Positions 34,505-43,343 of a DNA stretch of 64,000 bases are shown in pieces; position 1 is the stretch's first letter, and every line of letters begins with the position of its first letter. The DNA lies in NCBI RefSeq assembly GCF_900113435.1, contig NZ_FOPG01000003.1:310001-374000 (forward strand). The letters are read 5' to 3'. The notes under the pieces are model-generated. The model made no database searches, was not told the origin of the DNA, and saw nothing but the letters and a program-made list of their open reading frames with translations. A program made the position numbers and the translations under genes. Origin of the DNA: Sulfitobacter dubius. Lineage in GTDB: Bacteria > Pseudomonadota > Alphaproteobacteria > Rhodobacterales > Rhodobacteraceae.

Positions 34505-35056
34505 ATGAAACAGATTGCCGCCGCGATTGATGCGGTGAACGACCTTACCGGGCGCGTGATTTGCTGGGGCATTTTGTTGATGGTGATCTTGCAGTTTGCC
34601 GTCGTCATCGCCCGCTACGTTTTCTCGACGTCGACGCTGTTTGGCATTCCCGCAGTGTGGTTTCAGGAGGGGGTGGTCTACCTGCATGGTATGACCATTC
34701 TGCTGGGCACCGCATATGCGATGCTTTGGAACAAGAACGTCCGCGTTGATATTCTGTATGACAAAGCCAGCCCACGTGTGCAGGATCTAACCGAATTTTT
34801 TGGCAGCCTGCTGTTCGTGTTGCCGCTTTGCTTGGTGATTGGCTGGTCTGCGCTGCCCAACGTTGTCGGCGCTTGGGCGGTCAAGGAAGGGTCGCTCGAA
34901 CCGAATGGCATTCCGTTCCGCTATGTTCTCAAAGCGTTATCGCTCGTTTTCTGCGTGCTCGTTTCCGCGCAAGCCCTCTCGACGATGATCAAAGCATTCT
35001 TGCGTCTGACAGGGCGCTCAAGCGACCCGATTTATGAAGTGAGTGATGAACTGTGA
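34505..35056 (+). CDS. dctQ: TRAP transporter small permease, DctQ family
   Basis: 183 residues, four hydrophobic helices. The DctQ features are visible: NDLTGRVICWGILLMVILQF, RYVFSTSTLFGIPAVWFQEG and the LLGTAYAMLWNKNVRVDILY segment. AAGGA precedes the ATG; overlap of 4 bp with dctM (GTG start inside ..CTGTGA). Confidence 0.88.
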   Translation: MKQIAAAIDAVNDLTGRVICWGILLMVILQFAVVIARYVFSTSTLFGIPAVWFQEGVVYLHGMTILLGTAYAMLWNKNVRVDILYDKASPRVQDLTEFFGSLLFVLPLCLVIGWSALPNVVGAWAVKEGSLEPNGIPFRYVLKALSLVFCVLVSAQALSTMIKAFLRLTGRSSDPIYEVSDEL

Positions 35057-36678
35057 GCGGATTGATAGCACATCTTGACCTGTTGATGTTCCCGGTGGCG
35101 ATTGTCTTGCTCCTTCGCGGTTTCCCGGTCGCCTTTACGCTGGCCGGTGTTGGTTTGCTCTTTTCAGTGCTGGGCGCTGTTTTTCAGGTTGGCTTTTTTG
35201 CAGGGGGCGACCTTTCATTCCTTCGGGCCTTGTTTGGCCGCATCTTCGGGCTGATGGACGAAACAAACGAAGTCCTCGTCGCGGTTCCACTATTTGTGTT
35301 CATGGGCGTGACATTGGAGCGTAGCGGCGTCGCCGCAGATTTGCTGAGCTCAATGGCCAAAATCTTTGGTCGCTTGCCCGGTGGCCTAGGTATCTCTGTC
35401 GCTATTGTCGGGATGTTGCTGGCGGCCTCCACCGGTATCGTGGGCGCGACGGTCGTCACGATGGGCCTGATTTCACTGCCTACCATGCTGAAAGCCAATT
35501 ACGACAAACGCCTATCAACAGGCATCATCGCTGCATCTGGCACCCTAGGGCAGATCATTCCCCCATCGCTGGTTTTGATCATTCTCGGCGATGTGCTGTC
35601 GAACGCCTATATCACCGCGCGCCGCAATGCCGGGGATTGGGCACCCGATCCGGTTTCGGTCGGCGATATTTTTGCGGGTGCCCTTTTGCCCGGGCTGATC
35701 CTTGTCGGTGCTTATGTGCTCTATATCCTTTGCGTGGCTCTTTTCGCTCCGCACCGCGCGCCAAGTGTGGTGGCCGAGGGGGAAAAGGTATCGCTTGGTC
35801 CTGTCTTGCTGCTGCTGGCCCCGCCGCTTTTGCTGATCGTTGCTGTGTTGGGCTCCATCCTTTTCGGTGTCGCCACCCCGACCGAGGCTGCCTCAATCGG
35901 ATCTATTGGTGCGATCCTGCTGGCGGGGCAACGCCTGTCGGATCGATCTTCGCTGCCGCAGTTGGTGGCCGTTATCGGCGCGATCATCGTTGTCTACTTC
36001 GTGTTGAACTTTGATCTGCGCCTCGCAAAATCTACGATCACCTCAGGTGATAAGATCAACATCGCTATTGTCTCTCTTGGCTTGATCGCCTTCACTTGGG
36101 GCAGTGCTGTAAGCCTTTGGCGGATCTGGCTGTCGAAAACAGCGGATGAGCCGTCTGTCCTCACGTCTATTCTGCGCGCCTCGTTGCATATGTCGGTCAT
36201 GGTTTTTGCCATCTATATCGGCGCGCAGGTCTTCAACCTCGTGTTCCGCGGTCTTGGTGGTGAGGAAACGGTAAATGAGTTCTTCACAGGTCTCCCCGGC
36301 GGGCCGTGGATTGCATTGGGCAGCATGCTGTTGATCATGTTCCTGTTGGGGTTCTTCCTCGATTTCCTAGAGATCGTTTTCGTCGTCACCCCTATTATGG
36401 CGCCAGTGCTTTTCTCCTTCAGTGGGGCAGATGGGTCGGTATTGTTTCATCCGGTCTGGATTGCCGTTGTAATGGGGCTGAACTTGCAGACATCGTTCCT
36501 GACACCGCCGTTCGGATTTGCACTGTTCTATCTGCGCGCTGTCGCCCCCAAAGAGGTGACCACCGGAGATATCTATCGCGGCATCATTCCCTTTGTCGTC
36601 ATCCAGATCATCATTCTCGCTGTGGTCCTTTGGTGGAGCGATTTGGCCACATGGCTGCCTGCGCTTTTGACGAGTTGA
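35053..36678 (+). CDS. dctM: TRAP transporter large permease, DctM family, enlarged
   Basis: 541 residues, longer than the about 425 of standard DctM. It starts with GTG. The conserved core is seen in ETNEVLVAVPLFVFMGVTLE, ASTGIVGATVVTMGLISLPT, ASGTLGQIIPPSLVLIILGD and near the C-terminus LGFFLDFLEIVFVVTPIMAP and LTPPFGFALFYL. Between about residues 290 and 400 an extra segment with three hydrophobic stretches is inserted. Enlarged DctM forms occur with TakP/FcbT-type binding proteins, matching its partner here. Confidence 0.88.
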   Translation: MSGLIAHLDLLMFPVAIVLLLRGFPVAFTLAGVGLLFSVLGAVFQVGFFAGGDLSFLRALFGRIFGLMDETNEVLVAVPLFVFMGVTLERSGVAADLLSSMAKIFGRLPGGLGISVAIVGMLLAASTGIVGATVVTMGLISLPTMLKANYDKRLSTGIIAASGTLGQIIPPSLVLIILGDVLSNAYITARRNAGDWAPDPVSVGDIFAGALLPGLILVGAYVLYILCVALFAPHRAPSVVAEGEKVSLGPVLLLLAPPLLLIVAVLGSILFGVATPTEAASIGSIGAILLAGQRLSDRSSLPQLVAVIGAIIVVYFVLNFDLRLAKSTITSGDKINIAIVSLGLIAFTWGSAVSLWRIWLSKTADEPSVLTSILRASLHMSVMVFAIYIGAQVFNLVFRGLGGEETVNEFFTGLPGGPWIALGSMLLIMFLLGFFLDFLEIVFVVTPIMAPVLFSFSGADGSVLFHPVWIAVVMGLNLQTSFLTPPFGFALFYLRAVAPKEVTTGDIYRGIIPFVVIQIIILAVVLWWSDLATWLPALLTS

Positions 36679-36726
36679 TCGCTCCGCCATCTCTTCCAAA
36701 CACTCTAATTTCCTAGGACACCGTTC

Positions 36727-38439
36727 ATGAAAACGCCGCGCTTTCGCTCAGAAACCATCCGTGATGGCATCATCCGCAGCACCACACGCAGCTTTCTCTA
36801 TGCGCTTGGTCTGGACGATGAGGATATCTCGAACCCGCATGTAGCGGTGATCCATACCGGTGGCGATATGAGCCCGTGCAACACCAGTTTGCGCGATCAG
36901 GCACAGCACGCGAAGACCGGTGTGTTCGCAGCGGGGGGCACGCCGCATGAGTGTCCCGTGGTCTCGGTGTCGGATGGCCTTAGCGTAGCGCATTCCGGCA
37001 TGCGGTTCTCGCTCATCTCGCGCGACCTGATCGCCGACAGTGTTGAGGCAACGGTGCGCGGCCACCAGTGGGACGGCATTTTTGGCATTGGCGGCTGTGA
37101 TAAGAACATGCCGGGCCTGATGATGGGAATGACGCGCTGCAATGTGCCGTCGTTGTTTTTGTATGGCGGGTCGTCACTGCCCGGTCAAATAGGCGGCAAA
37201 GATGTCAATATCGTCGATACCTATGAGACGATTGGCAAAGTTCTGGCAGGCGAGGCGACCGAAGAAGAACTGGATCAGATGACCCGCAGTTGTCTGCCCA
37301 CCTCAGGCGCATGCGCGGGGCAGTTTACGGCGAATACGATGGGTATGGTTTCAGAAATATTGGGCTTTGCACTGATGGGCTCGTCGATGGTCCCTGCGGT
37401 CTATGCCGCGCGTGCGCCGCTGGCCCGCCGTGCGGGCAAAGTGTTGATGCAGGCGGTGAAGGGCGACGCGCCTTTGCCGCGGGATCTGGTCACCCGCAAA
37501 TCGCTTGAGAACGCCTGCGCCGTGGTTGCGGCGACAGGCGGGTCAACCAACGCCGCGCTGCATATCCCGGCGATCGCGCATGAGGCGGGCATTGCGTTTC
37601 ACCTTGATGATGTTGCCGAGGTATTTGCCCGCACGCCGCTGATCGCGGACCTTAAGCCGGGCGGTCGCTTTCTGGCGCGGGACGTATTCTATGCCGGTGG
37701 CGCGCCTGCGATCTTTAAATCTCTGTTGGATGGCGGGTTTTTGCATGGTGACTGCCTGTCGATCACGGGCAAGACCATCGCCGAAGAGCTTTGCGAAACC
37801 CCAAAGCCTGATGGCGAAGTCGTTCGTCCCACCGCAAAAGCCATTGCACCGACTGGCGGGGTTGTTGTGCTTAAGGGGAATCTGGCGCCGGATGGTGCAT
37901 TGCTGAAGGTTGCAGGTCTGAAAAAGCTCGTCCACAGCGGCCCGGCGCGGGTATTCGAATGTGAAGAGGACTGTTTGAAAGCGATCCGAACGCTGGATTA
38001 CGCCGAAGGCGACGTGATCGTGATCCGTAACGAAGGGCCGCGCGGTGGGCCGGGTATGCGCGAGATGCTGGGCATTACCGCGTTGATTTATGGGCAGGGC
38101 AACGGTGAAAAAGTCGCATTGATCACTGACGGCCGCTTCTCTGGGGCGACCCGCGGGATGTGCATCGGCTATGTCTGCCCAGAGGCGGCAAGCGATGGCC
38201 CCGTGGGGCTGCTAAAAGACGGAGACATCATCGACATCGATGCGAACGCGGGGGTTTGCACCCTTGCCATGCAGGTGGATGATGAAACCCTTGCCCAACG
38301 CCGAAAGGAGCGCGTTGAGCGTCCAACAATTGCCAAAGGCGGATTGCTTGAGAAATACGCAGCCACAGTTGGGCCTGCCGACAAAGGGGCAGTCACCCAT
38401 AGTGGCAATGTCGTGTGGGAGAAGGATCCGATTGGATGA
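36727..38439 (+). CDS. IlvD/Edd family dehydratase
   Basis: 570 residues, Fe-S dehydratase of the dihydroxy-acid/6-phosphogluconate/sugar-acid dehydratase family. Cluster ligands are visible: Cys in [14 protein letters not shown], Cys in [14 protein letters not shown] and Cys in [16 protein letters not shown]. The C-terminus has [20 protein letters not shown] and [20 protein letters not shown]. Because it is embedded with a TRAP importer and three dehydrogenases, a sugar-acid (or hydroxy-acid) dehydratase is more likely than biosynthetic IlvD, but the sequence does not settle this. Confidence 0.85.
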   Translation: MKTPRFRSETIRDGIIRSTTRSFLYALGLDDEDISNPHVAVIHTGGDMSPCNTSLRDQAQHAKTGVFAAGGTPHECPVVSVSDGLSVAHSGMRFSLISRDLIADSVEATVRGHQWDGIFGIGGCDKNMPGLMMGMTRCNVPSLFLYGGSSLPGQIGGKDVNIVDTYETIGKVLAGEATEEELDQMTRSCLPTSGACAGQFTANTMGMVSEILGFALMGSSMVPAVYAARAPLARRAGKVLMQAVKGDAPLPRDLVTRKSLENACAVVAATGGSTNAALHIPAIAHEAGIAFHLDDVAEVFARTPLIADLKPGGRFLARDVFYAGGAPAIFKSLLDGGFLHGDCLSITGKTIAEELCETPKPDGEVVRPTAKAIAPTGGVVVLKGNLAPDGALLKVAGLKKLVHSGPARVFECEEDCLKAIRTLDYAEGDVIVIRNEGPRGGPGMREMLGITALIYGQGNGEKVALITDGRFSGATRGMCIGYVCPEAASDGPVGLLKDGDIIDIDANAGVCTLAMQVDDETLAQRRKERVERPTIAKGGLLEKYAATVGPADKGAVTHSGNVVWEKDPIG

Positions 38440-39341
38440 AGATCGGCTTTGTAGGGTTGGGTGACATGGGGCTGCCGATGGCCCAGTGCCTTTTGGCAGC
38501 GGGTCACGATGTTGTCGCTTGGAATAGATCTCCGACCCCGCTGGCTACATTGGCCGCGAGAGGCGCAATCGCCGCCGCGTCGCCCGCTGAGGTTATGGAG
38601 AAGGCAGATATTATCGGGATTTGCGTTTCTTCCCATGATGTTGTGGAAACCATCGCCTTTGGGGCCGATGGTCTGTTTTCAGCCCCTACGATCAAAGCGC
38701 GCGCGGTTGCCGACTTCTCAACCGGCGCGGCAGATGCATCGCGAACCTTTGCCGAGCGCGCAGCCAAGTTGGGTGTCGCGTGGGTCGACGCCCCGGTGAG
38801 CGGCGGTGTCGAGGCCGCGCAAAAGGGCGAGTTGATCGTTTTCGCTGGCGGAACGGCAGAGGGTATCAACGCGCTTGGGCCTCTGTTGGACGCAGTTTCG
38901 GCGCGGGTGACACATATGGGCGCGTCAGGTAGCGGGCAAATAACAAAAATCTGCAACCAAATGATCGTCGCCGCAAATGTCATCGCCATCGCTGAAACGA
39001 CAGCCTTCGCCCGTAAGGCGGGCGTAGACGTTGCCGCTCTTGCCCCAGCACTGGCGGGTGGTTTCGCGGATTCTGCTCCTTTGCGTATTTTCGGCCCTCG
39101 TATGGCAACTCGAACTTTTACGCCTCGGCTGGGCGCAATCGAGTTGATGCGCAAGGATGTGGGGCTCGCACAATCATTGGCGGCGGAAAAAGGCGCTGAC
39201 GTACCGCTGACCGACGCAGCGCGTGCCGTATATGACCGGGCAGGCGAACATCTTTCCGTGTCGCCAGAGGCCGACCTCTCTGCCTTGGTCTGTCTCTATG
39301 AAGACGCGATTGCCCATTCCGACGAAGGAGAGCCAAAATGA
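38436..39341 (+). CDS. NAD(P)-dependent 3-hydroxyisobutyrate dehydrogenase-like (HIBADH) protein
   Basis: 301 residues. N-terminal [20 protein letters not shown] (GxGxMGxxM), signature [20 protein letters not shown], and catalytic Lys in [17 protein letters not shown] (around residue 170). The family includes tartronate semialdehyde reductase and beta-hydroxyacid dehydrogenases. ATG 38436 overlaps the dehydratase stop (ATGA) and its own stop overlaps the SDR. Confidence 0.88.
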   Translation: MKIGFVGLGDMGLPMAQCLLAAGHDVVAWNRSPTPLATLAARGAIAAASPAEVMEKADIIGICVSSHDVVETIAFGADGLFSAPTIKARAVADFSTGAADASRTFAERAAKLGVAWVDAPVSGGVEAAQKGELIVFAGGTAEGINALGPLLDAVSARVTHMGASGSGQITKICNQMIVAANVIAIAETTAFARKAGVDVAALAPALAGGFADSAPLRIFGPRMATRTFTPRLGAIELMRKDVGLAQSLAAEKGADVPLTDAARAVYDRAGEHLSVSPEADLSALVCLYEDAIAHSDEGEPK

Positions 39342-40105
39342 CGAAAACAGTTGTGATCACGGGTGGCGCTTCGGGGATTGGACGGGCCTGCTCTCAGTAC
39401 TTCATGCAGAACGGTTGGAACGTCGTCCTCAGCTACCTTCTCGACAGTGAGAAAGCCGCCGCTGATGCCTTGGCGGAAGAGGCCATAGGAGGGAACGTTC
39501 AAGCAATCTCGTTGCAATCGGACGTTACCAAAGACGATGATTGCAGAGAACTGGCTGCACTTGCCACGAAGACCTTTGGCCGAATCGACGCCCTCGTCTC
39601 CTCGGCTGGGACGACACGGTTGGTTCCGCATGGTGACCTCGATGCGCTGACCATGGATGATTTCATGAAGACCGCAGCGGTGAATACAGCGGGTCCATTT
39701 CAGATCGTGCGGGCCTGTGCGGAAGCGCTCAAAGCGGGGGAGGGCGGTAGCGTGGTCATCGTCTCGTCCTACGGTGCGATTTGGGGCACTGGATCCTCGA
39801 TTGCCTATGCAGCATCAAAAGGGGCAACCAACACATTGACCATGTCCTTGGCACGGGTGTTGGCACCCAAGGTTAGGGTAAATGCCGTTTGTCCGGCGTT
39901 GATTGCTGGCGGATTTGTCGAACGCATGGACAAGCAGGTATTTGACGCGCGGGTCGAGTTGCAAGAGGCGCGGGCACCTTTGCAGATGGTCGGGCAGCCT
40001 GAAGATGTAGCCGCAGATGTGTTCTGGCTGTCTACCGGTGCGCGGCTGATGACCGGATCTGTGTTGTCGCTCGACAGTGGGCTGCATTTGAATGGCGATA
40101 GCTAA
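39338..40105 (+). CDS. SDR family oxidoreductase
   Basis: 255 residues, classical FabG-like SDR. TGGASGIGRACS cofactor motif, NAG replaced by SSAG, Ser in VIVSSYGAIWG, YxxxK in IAYAASKGATNT. The C-terminus MTGSVLSLDSGLHLNGD is the standard 'tG..l.vDGG' end, changed to DSG. Probably oxidises or reduces the product of the dehydratase step; the substrate is unknown. Confidence 0.88.
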   Translation: MTKTVVITGGASGIGRACSQYFMQNGWNVVLSYLLDSEKAAADALAEEAIGGNVQAISLQSDVTKDDDCRELAALATKTFGRIDALVSSAGTTRLVPHGDLDALTMDDFMKTAAVNTAGPFQIVRACAEALKAGEGGSVVIVSSYGAIWGTGSSIAYAASKGATNTLTMSLARVLAPKVRVNAVCPALIAGGFVERMDKQVFDARVELQEARAPLQMVGQPEDVAADVFWLSTGARLMTGSVLSLDSGLHLNGDS

Positions 40106-40128
40106 GTCCCAAAATCGTAAGGAACATT

Positions 40129-41052
40129 ATGTCTGATCTTCTTCTGCTCACGAACGTTACAGACGATATGCGCAAACAGCTTGCGCAGGTATTTACCATT
40201 CATAAGGCTGATGACTATCCAGCGGAAAAGATCACGCATGTTCTCACCAGTGGTAGCGTTGGTATCCCACGTGCAACGATGGAGACGTTGCCTAATCTCA
40301 AGGCGATCAGCAATTATGGCGTGGGATACGACGCCATCAACATCGATGCTGCGATCGCGCAAGGCGTTATGGTATCGCACACACCCAATGTCCTGAATTC
40401 AGACGTGGCGACGACCGCCGTCATGCTGATGTTGATGTGTTACCGAGAGGCCTTGCGCGATGATGCATGGGCGCGTTCGGGAGATTGGGAGGCTTTGGGG
40501 GCAGCGCCACTGACGCGTTCCCCTGACAATCAGACCATCGGTATCCTAGGATTGGGGCGGATCGGGCAGGCGATCGCTGACAAACTCGCCCCGTGGAACC
40601 CAACTATCGTCTACCACTCACGCAACGAAAAAGACGTGGCCTACACGTATTATCGTGATGTGGTGGAAATGGCTGCGGATTGTGATGTCCTGATATGTGT
40701 AACCCCCGGTGGCGCAGGAACCAAAGGCATCGTGAATGCCGATGTCCTCGCGGCTTTGGGTCCTCAAGGCACCTTGGTGAACGTCAGTCGCGGTTCAGTT
40801 GTGAATGAAGCGGCCCTTATCGAGGCCTTGGAGACGGGTAAGTTGGGCTGGGCCGGTTTGGATGTTTTTGAGACTGAGCCTGCCATTCCACAAGCATTGA
40901 AAAACCTGTCGAACACAGTGTTGCTGCCCCATGTCGGCAGCGCGACGGTGGAGACCCGATTGGCGATGGGGCAACTTGCTGTGGACAACATCATTCAACA
41001 CCAGCACGACGGCACGATGCTTACAAAAGTGCCTGAACATGAGGGCGGATAA
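40129..41052 (+). CDS. D-2-hydroxyacid dehydrogenase (glyoxylate/hydroxypyruvate reductase-like)
   Basis: 307 residues. Nucleotide motif GILGLGRIGQAIADKLAPWN, catalytic Arg in VNVSRGSVVNEAAL, Glu in DVFETEPAIP, and His in LPHVGSATVETR. The SNYGVGYDAINIDAAIAQGV segment is typical of the GyaR/GhrB-like group that reduces glyoxylate or hydroxypyruvate. Last gene of the TRAP operon; AAGGAA before ATG. It is followed by remnants on the opposite strand. Confidence 0.88.
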   Translation: MSDLLLLTNVTDDMRKQLAQVFTIHKADDYPAEKITHVLTSGSVGIPRATMETLPNLKAISNYGVGYDAINIDAAIAQGVMVSHTPNVLNSDVATTAVMLMLMCYREALRDDAWARSGDWEALGAAPLTRSPDNQTIGILGLGRIGQAIADKLAPWNPTIVYHSRNEKDVAYTYYRDVVEMAADCDVLICVTPGGAGTKGIVNADVLAALGPQGTLVNVSRGSVVNEAALIEALETGKLGWAGLDVFETEPAIPQALKNLSNTVLLPHVGSATVETRLAMGQLAVDNIIQHQHDGTMLTKVPEHEGG

Positions 41053-41084
41053 ACGGCAAGAGAACCGCCCGTTAGACTGGCATT

Positions 41085-41299
41085 AGAAAGGCCCGACTGC
41101 CTGCCGAGCAGGTGTATGTATCAGACGAAAGGCAGCCCCCTTGGGGACGTCCGCCTGCGGGGTGCGGAGCGTTGGACCTGAGGCCCCGAGTTTCGACAGC
41201 ATCTCTGCATAGCCGCTACGCTTGCACCCTCCATAGGCGCAGCCTGCCCGGCAAGACCATGCTGCGCCAGCGTGCGTTGGACCAGATCGTTGGCAGCCG
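41085..41299 (-). pseudogene. PHB depolymerase-family esterase (LpqC-like), 5' remnant with frameshifts
   Basis: Three consecutive blocks read in changing frames: AANDLVQRTLAQHGLAGQ, then AEMLSKLGASGPTLRTPQAD with VPKGAAF, then SSDTYTCSAGSRAF. Together they look like the N-terminal lead-in of the COG3509 esterases, ending where 'Y.P.g....pLvvmLHGCTQ' should begin. The catalytic domain is absent. There are at least two frameshifts in about 70 codons. Confidence 0.55.
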
Positions 41300-41377
41300 T
41301 TAATCCACATAGCCAAGATTGATTGTCATCTTTTCGCTGTCAGGGGTCTTTTCGCGTAGCTGCCGAACATTGCTCAT
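41300..41377 (-). pseudogene. CopG-family regulator, N-terminal remnant
   Basis: ATG 41377 with GGAGAG upstream, then SDSEKMTINLGYVD-like text: MSNVRQLREKTPDSEKMTIN then LGYVD and TAA, 25 residues. DSEKxTINLGyVDLg...l is the ribbon-helix start of a CopG/RHH regulator known in Rhodobacteraceae; the stop falls exactly where LGHIDLLV would follow. It is joined directly to the esterase remnant, as if a deletion fused the two. Confidence 0.55.
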
Positions 41378-41529
41378 CTTCAACTCTCCATCCATGTGGG
41401 TGGCATAGGGATGTTGGCTTGGGAGTTTGCGAGAGTGGAACGCAGTTTGATCGCCGCAGCACCCACATAGGGCGGCGGCATTCGGCTGCGGTGTATGGCG
41501 CGGAGCGTACCGCCGAAATCAGACCGCAG

Positions 41530-42564
41530 TCAGCGAAACTTTCCGCGCGGGCCGGATTTCTTGTTTCCCCGCGCACCGGTCACGGTAGGTGTGTTCTGTT
41601 GATTTTCTTCATGCAGTTTGCGCCAGCGTTCTAAACGCGCCGCGTCCAACGTCCCCGCAGCAACCGCCGCCTGAACCGCGCAGCCGGGTTCATGCAGATG
41701 TGTGCAATCGCGAAATCGGCAGTTAGGTGCAAGTTCGGTAATCTCTGCAAAAAGCGCCTCAAGCCCGGAGGACACATCGCTTACATGAAGGGTGCGCATA
41801 CCGGGGGTATCAATGACCCACCCGCCACCTGCGATCCGGTGCAGCGATCGCGCGGTGGTCGTGTGCCGACCTTTGGCATCATCTTCCCGGATCGCGCCCG
41901 TGGCCTGTTTTGCCTCATCAGATTTACGCGCAAGCGTGTTGAGTAGCGTCGATTTCCCAACCCCGGATGACCCGATGAGCGCGACTGTCTGCCCAGTGCC
42001 ACACCACGGAGCCAGTGCCGCTACGGCATCCAATGAGCGTGCGTTAATGGTGACGACCTCAAGTTCGCGTTGAAGGGCTGCGGCCTGTGCCTCATAGGGT
42101 GCCGGATCAGCCACTTGATCGGCCTTCGTCAAGACGATCACCGCCCTCGTGCCCGCCTCGTTGGCAAGCGCCAGATAACGTTCCAGCCGCGCTGGATTAA
42201 AATCATCGTTGCACGAGGTGACGACAAAGACCGTATCCACATTTGCGGCGATCAGTTGCGGATTGCGTGCGCCGACCGTCTGACGCTCAAGCAAAGACCG
42301 CCGTTCAAGCCGCCGAACAAGGAGGTGACTCTGTGGCTGCGCTAGAACCCAGTCACCAACCGCAAAATGCGATGTGTTGATTTGTGCTGGCAGGCTGATC
42401 CTGACCGGGCCATGGGTGGATTCACCTTTCATTCGGGACCGGTGCACAGAACTGATGCGCAGGGCATCATACTCTTCGTCTTCGGGAGTAAGTTGCTCTT
42501 CATAGAAGGGTGCCCAACCAAGGCCTGGCAAGGTGACAGTTGCAGAGGGGGCGTTATCATTCAT
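41530..42564 (-). CDS. rsgA: Ribosome small subunit-dependent GTPase A
   Basis: 344 residues, circularly permuted GTPase acting in 30S maturation. OB-fold N-terminus, then G4 VLTKADQV, later G1 GSSGVGKSTLL (about residues 199-209) and G3 VIDTPGMRTL, and the C-terminal zinc site NCRFRDCTHLHEPGC. Length and order are normal. ATG 42564. Alone on its strand, flanked by unexplained DNA on both sides. Confidence 0.92.
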   Translation of the reverse strand: MNDNAPSATVTLPGLGWAPFYEEQLTPEDEEYDALRISSVHRSRMKGESTHGPVRISLPAQINTSHFAVGDWVLAQPQSHLLVRRLERRSLLERQTVGARNPQLIAANVDTVFVVTSCNDDFNPARLERYLALANEAGTRAVIVLTKADQVADPAPYEAQAAALQRELEVVTINARSLDAVAALAPWCGTGQTVALIGSSGVGKSTLLNTLARKSDEAKQATGAIREDDAKGRHTTTARSLHRIAGGGWVIDTPGMRTLHVSDVSSGLEALFAEITELAPNCRFRDCTHLHEPGCAVQAAVAAGTLDAARLERWRKLHEENQQNTPTVTGARGNKKSGPRGKFR

Positions 42565-43343
42565 GTTCTATTTCGATAAGGTGGCAATCTCGATCTGGCT
42601 TATGCCCATGATCGGTTCAGCAGGCAGCAACAAACTGACCTCTACGCATAGACGTTGCCTACGTCATCAAAAAACCGAAAGCTCAAGCTGTCCACTATCC
42701 GCGAATGCCGCCCTAGCTGTCGAGTGTTTCAGGGCAGAGCGGATCATTCTGTTGGGGTAAGTATCTCGCAGTACTCCGATGGCATCGGGCCCTATTTCCG
42801 TTCCTCATCGGATTGACCGAGGGGAGGGGGGACAGCGGATCTGATTTCTTGCTTCCGTTTGCTGCGCTACCCGAAGTTTTTCGAAAAAGTTGTTTAGAAG
42901 CCATGTCTGAAAGATGATCCTGTCGGGCGCTCGCAGCCCGCAGCGCCAAGAGTGCTGTGCGTTGCGCGATTTGACGGTAAGGACGCGTGACCATAGGCAG
43001 GGAGGTCATCTTTTCAAGACAATCAACGTTTTGATATTATGCTATAAACATCAGTCGCCGTAGCGTAAGTTGGCCTCTCTACGTTCAGGCACCTATACCC
43101 CGGTCAAAGAACGGGCTATGCCTATGTCCAAGATCATGTGAGCGGGGCGAACGACCGTGAATGATCACTTGGCGGACAAATGCGCGCTGCTGTTTGCAGC
43201 CGTCGCGTTTAGACTGCGATGGCGGGCCGAGATGTTACGCCTATCCAGGCGCGAAGGCGAGATGGATCGCCGTGCGACCGCAATAATATTCCGGGCGCTC
43301 AGACAGAGCGTTTGACCAAAGAAAACAACTTAAGGGGGATACG
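42565..43343. other. 779 bp with no recognisable gene
   Basis: Upstream of rsgA and of the peptide-transport operon, so it must contain at least two promoters. Open frames are short: a 98-codon minus ORF (42713-43009) without ribosome site and a 52-codon GTG ORF at 43157-43315 (Arg-rich helix, no homology I recognise). Stops are frequent in all frames, and no tRNA-like fold or intact repeat was seen. Confidence 0.5.

Noticed and set aside
42713..43009. 98-codon minus-strand ORF upstream of importer 1
   Set aside because: No ribosome site, no recognisable pattern; basic composition typical of random high-GC frame.
43157..43315. 52-codon GTG ORF rich in Arg and Ala, ending before importer 1
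   Set aside because: No homology I recognise and no clear ribosome site; listed only as part of the unexplained stretch.
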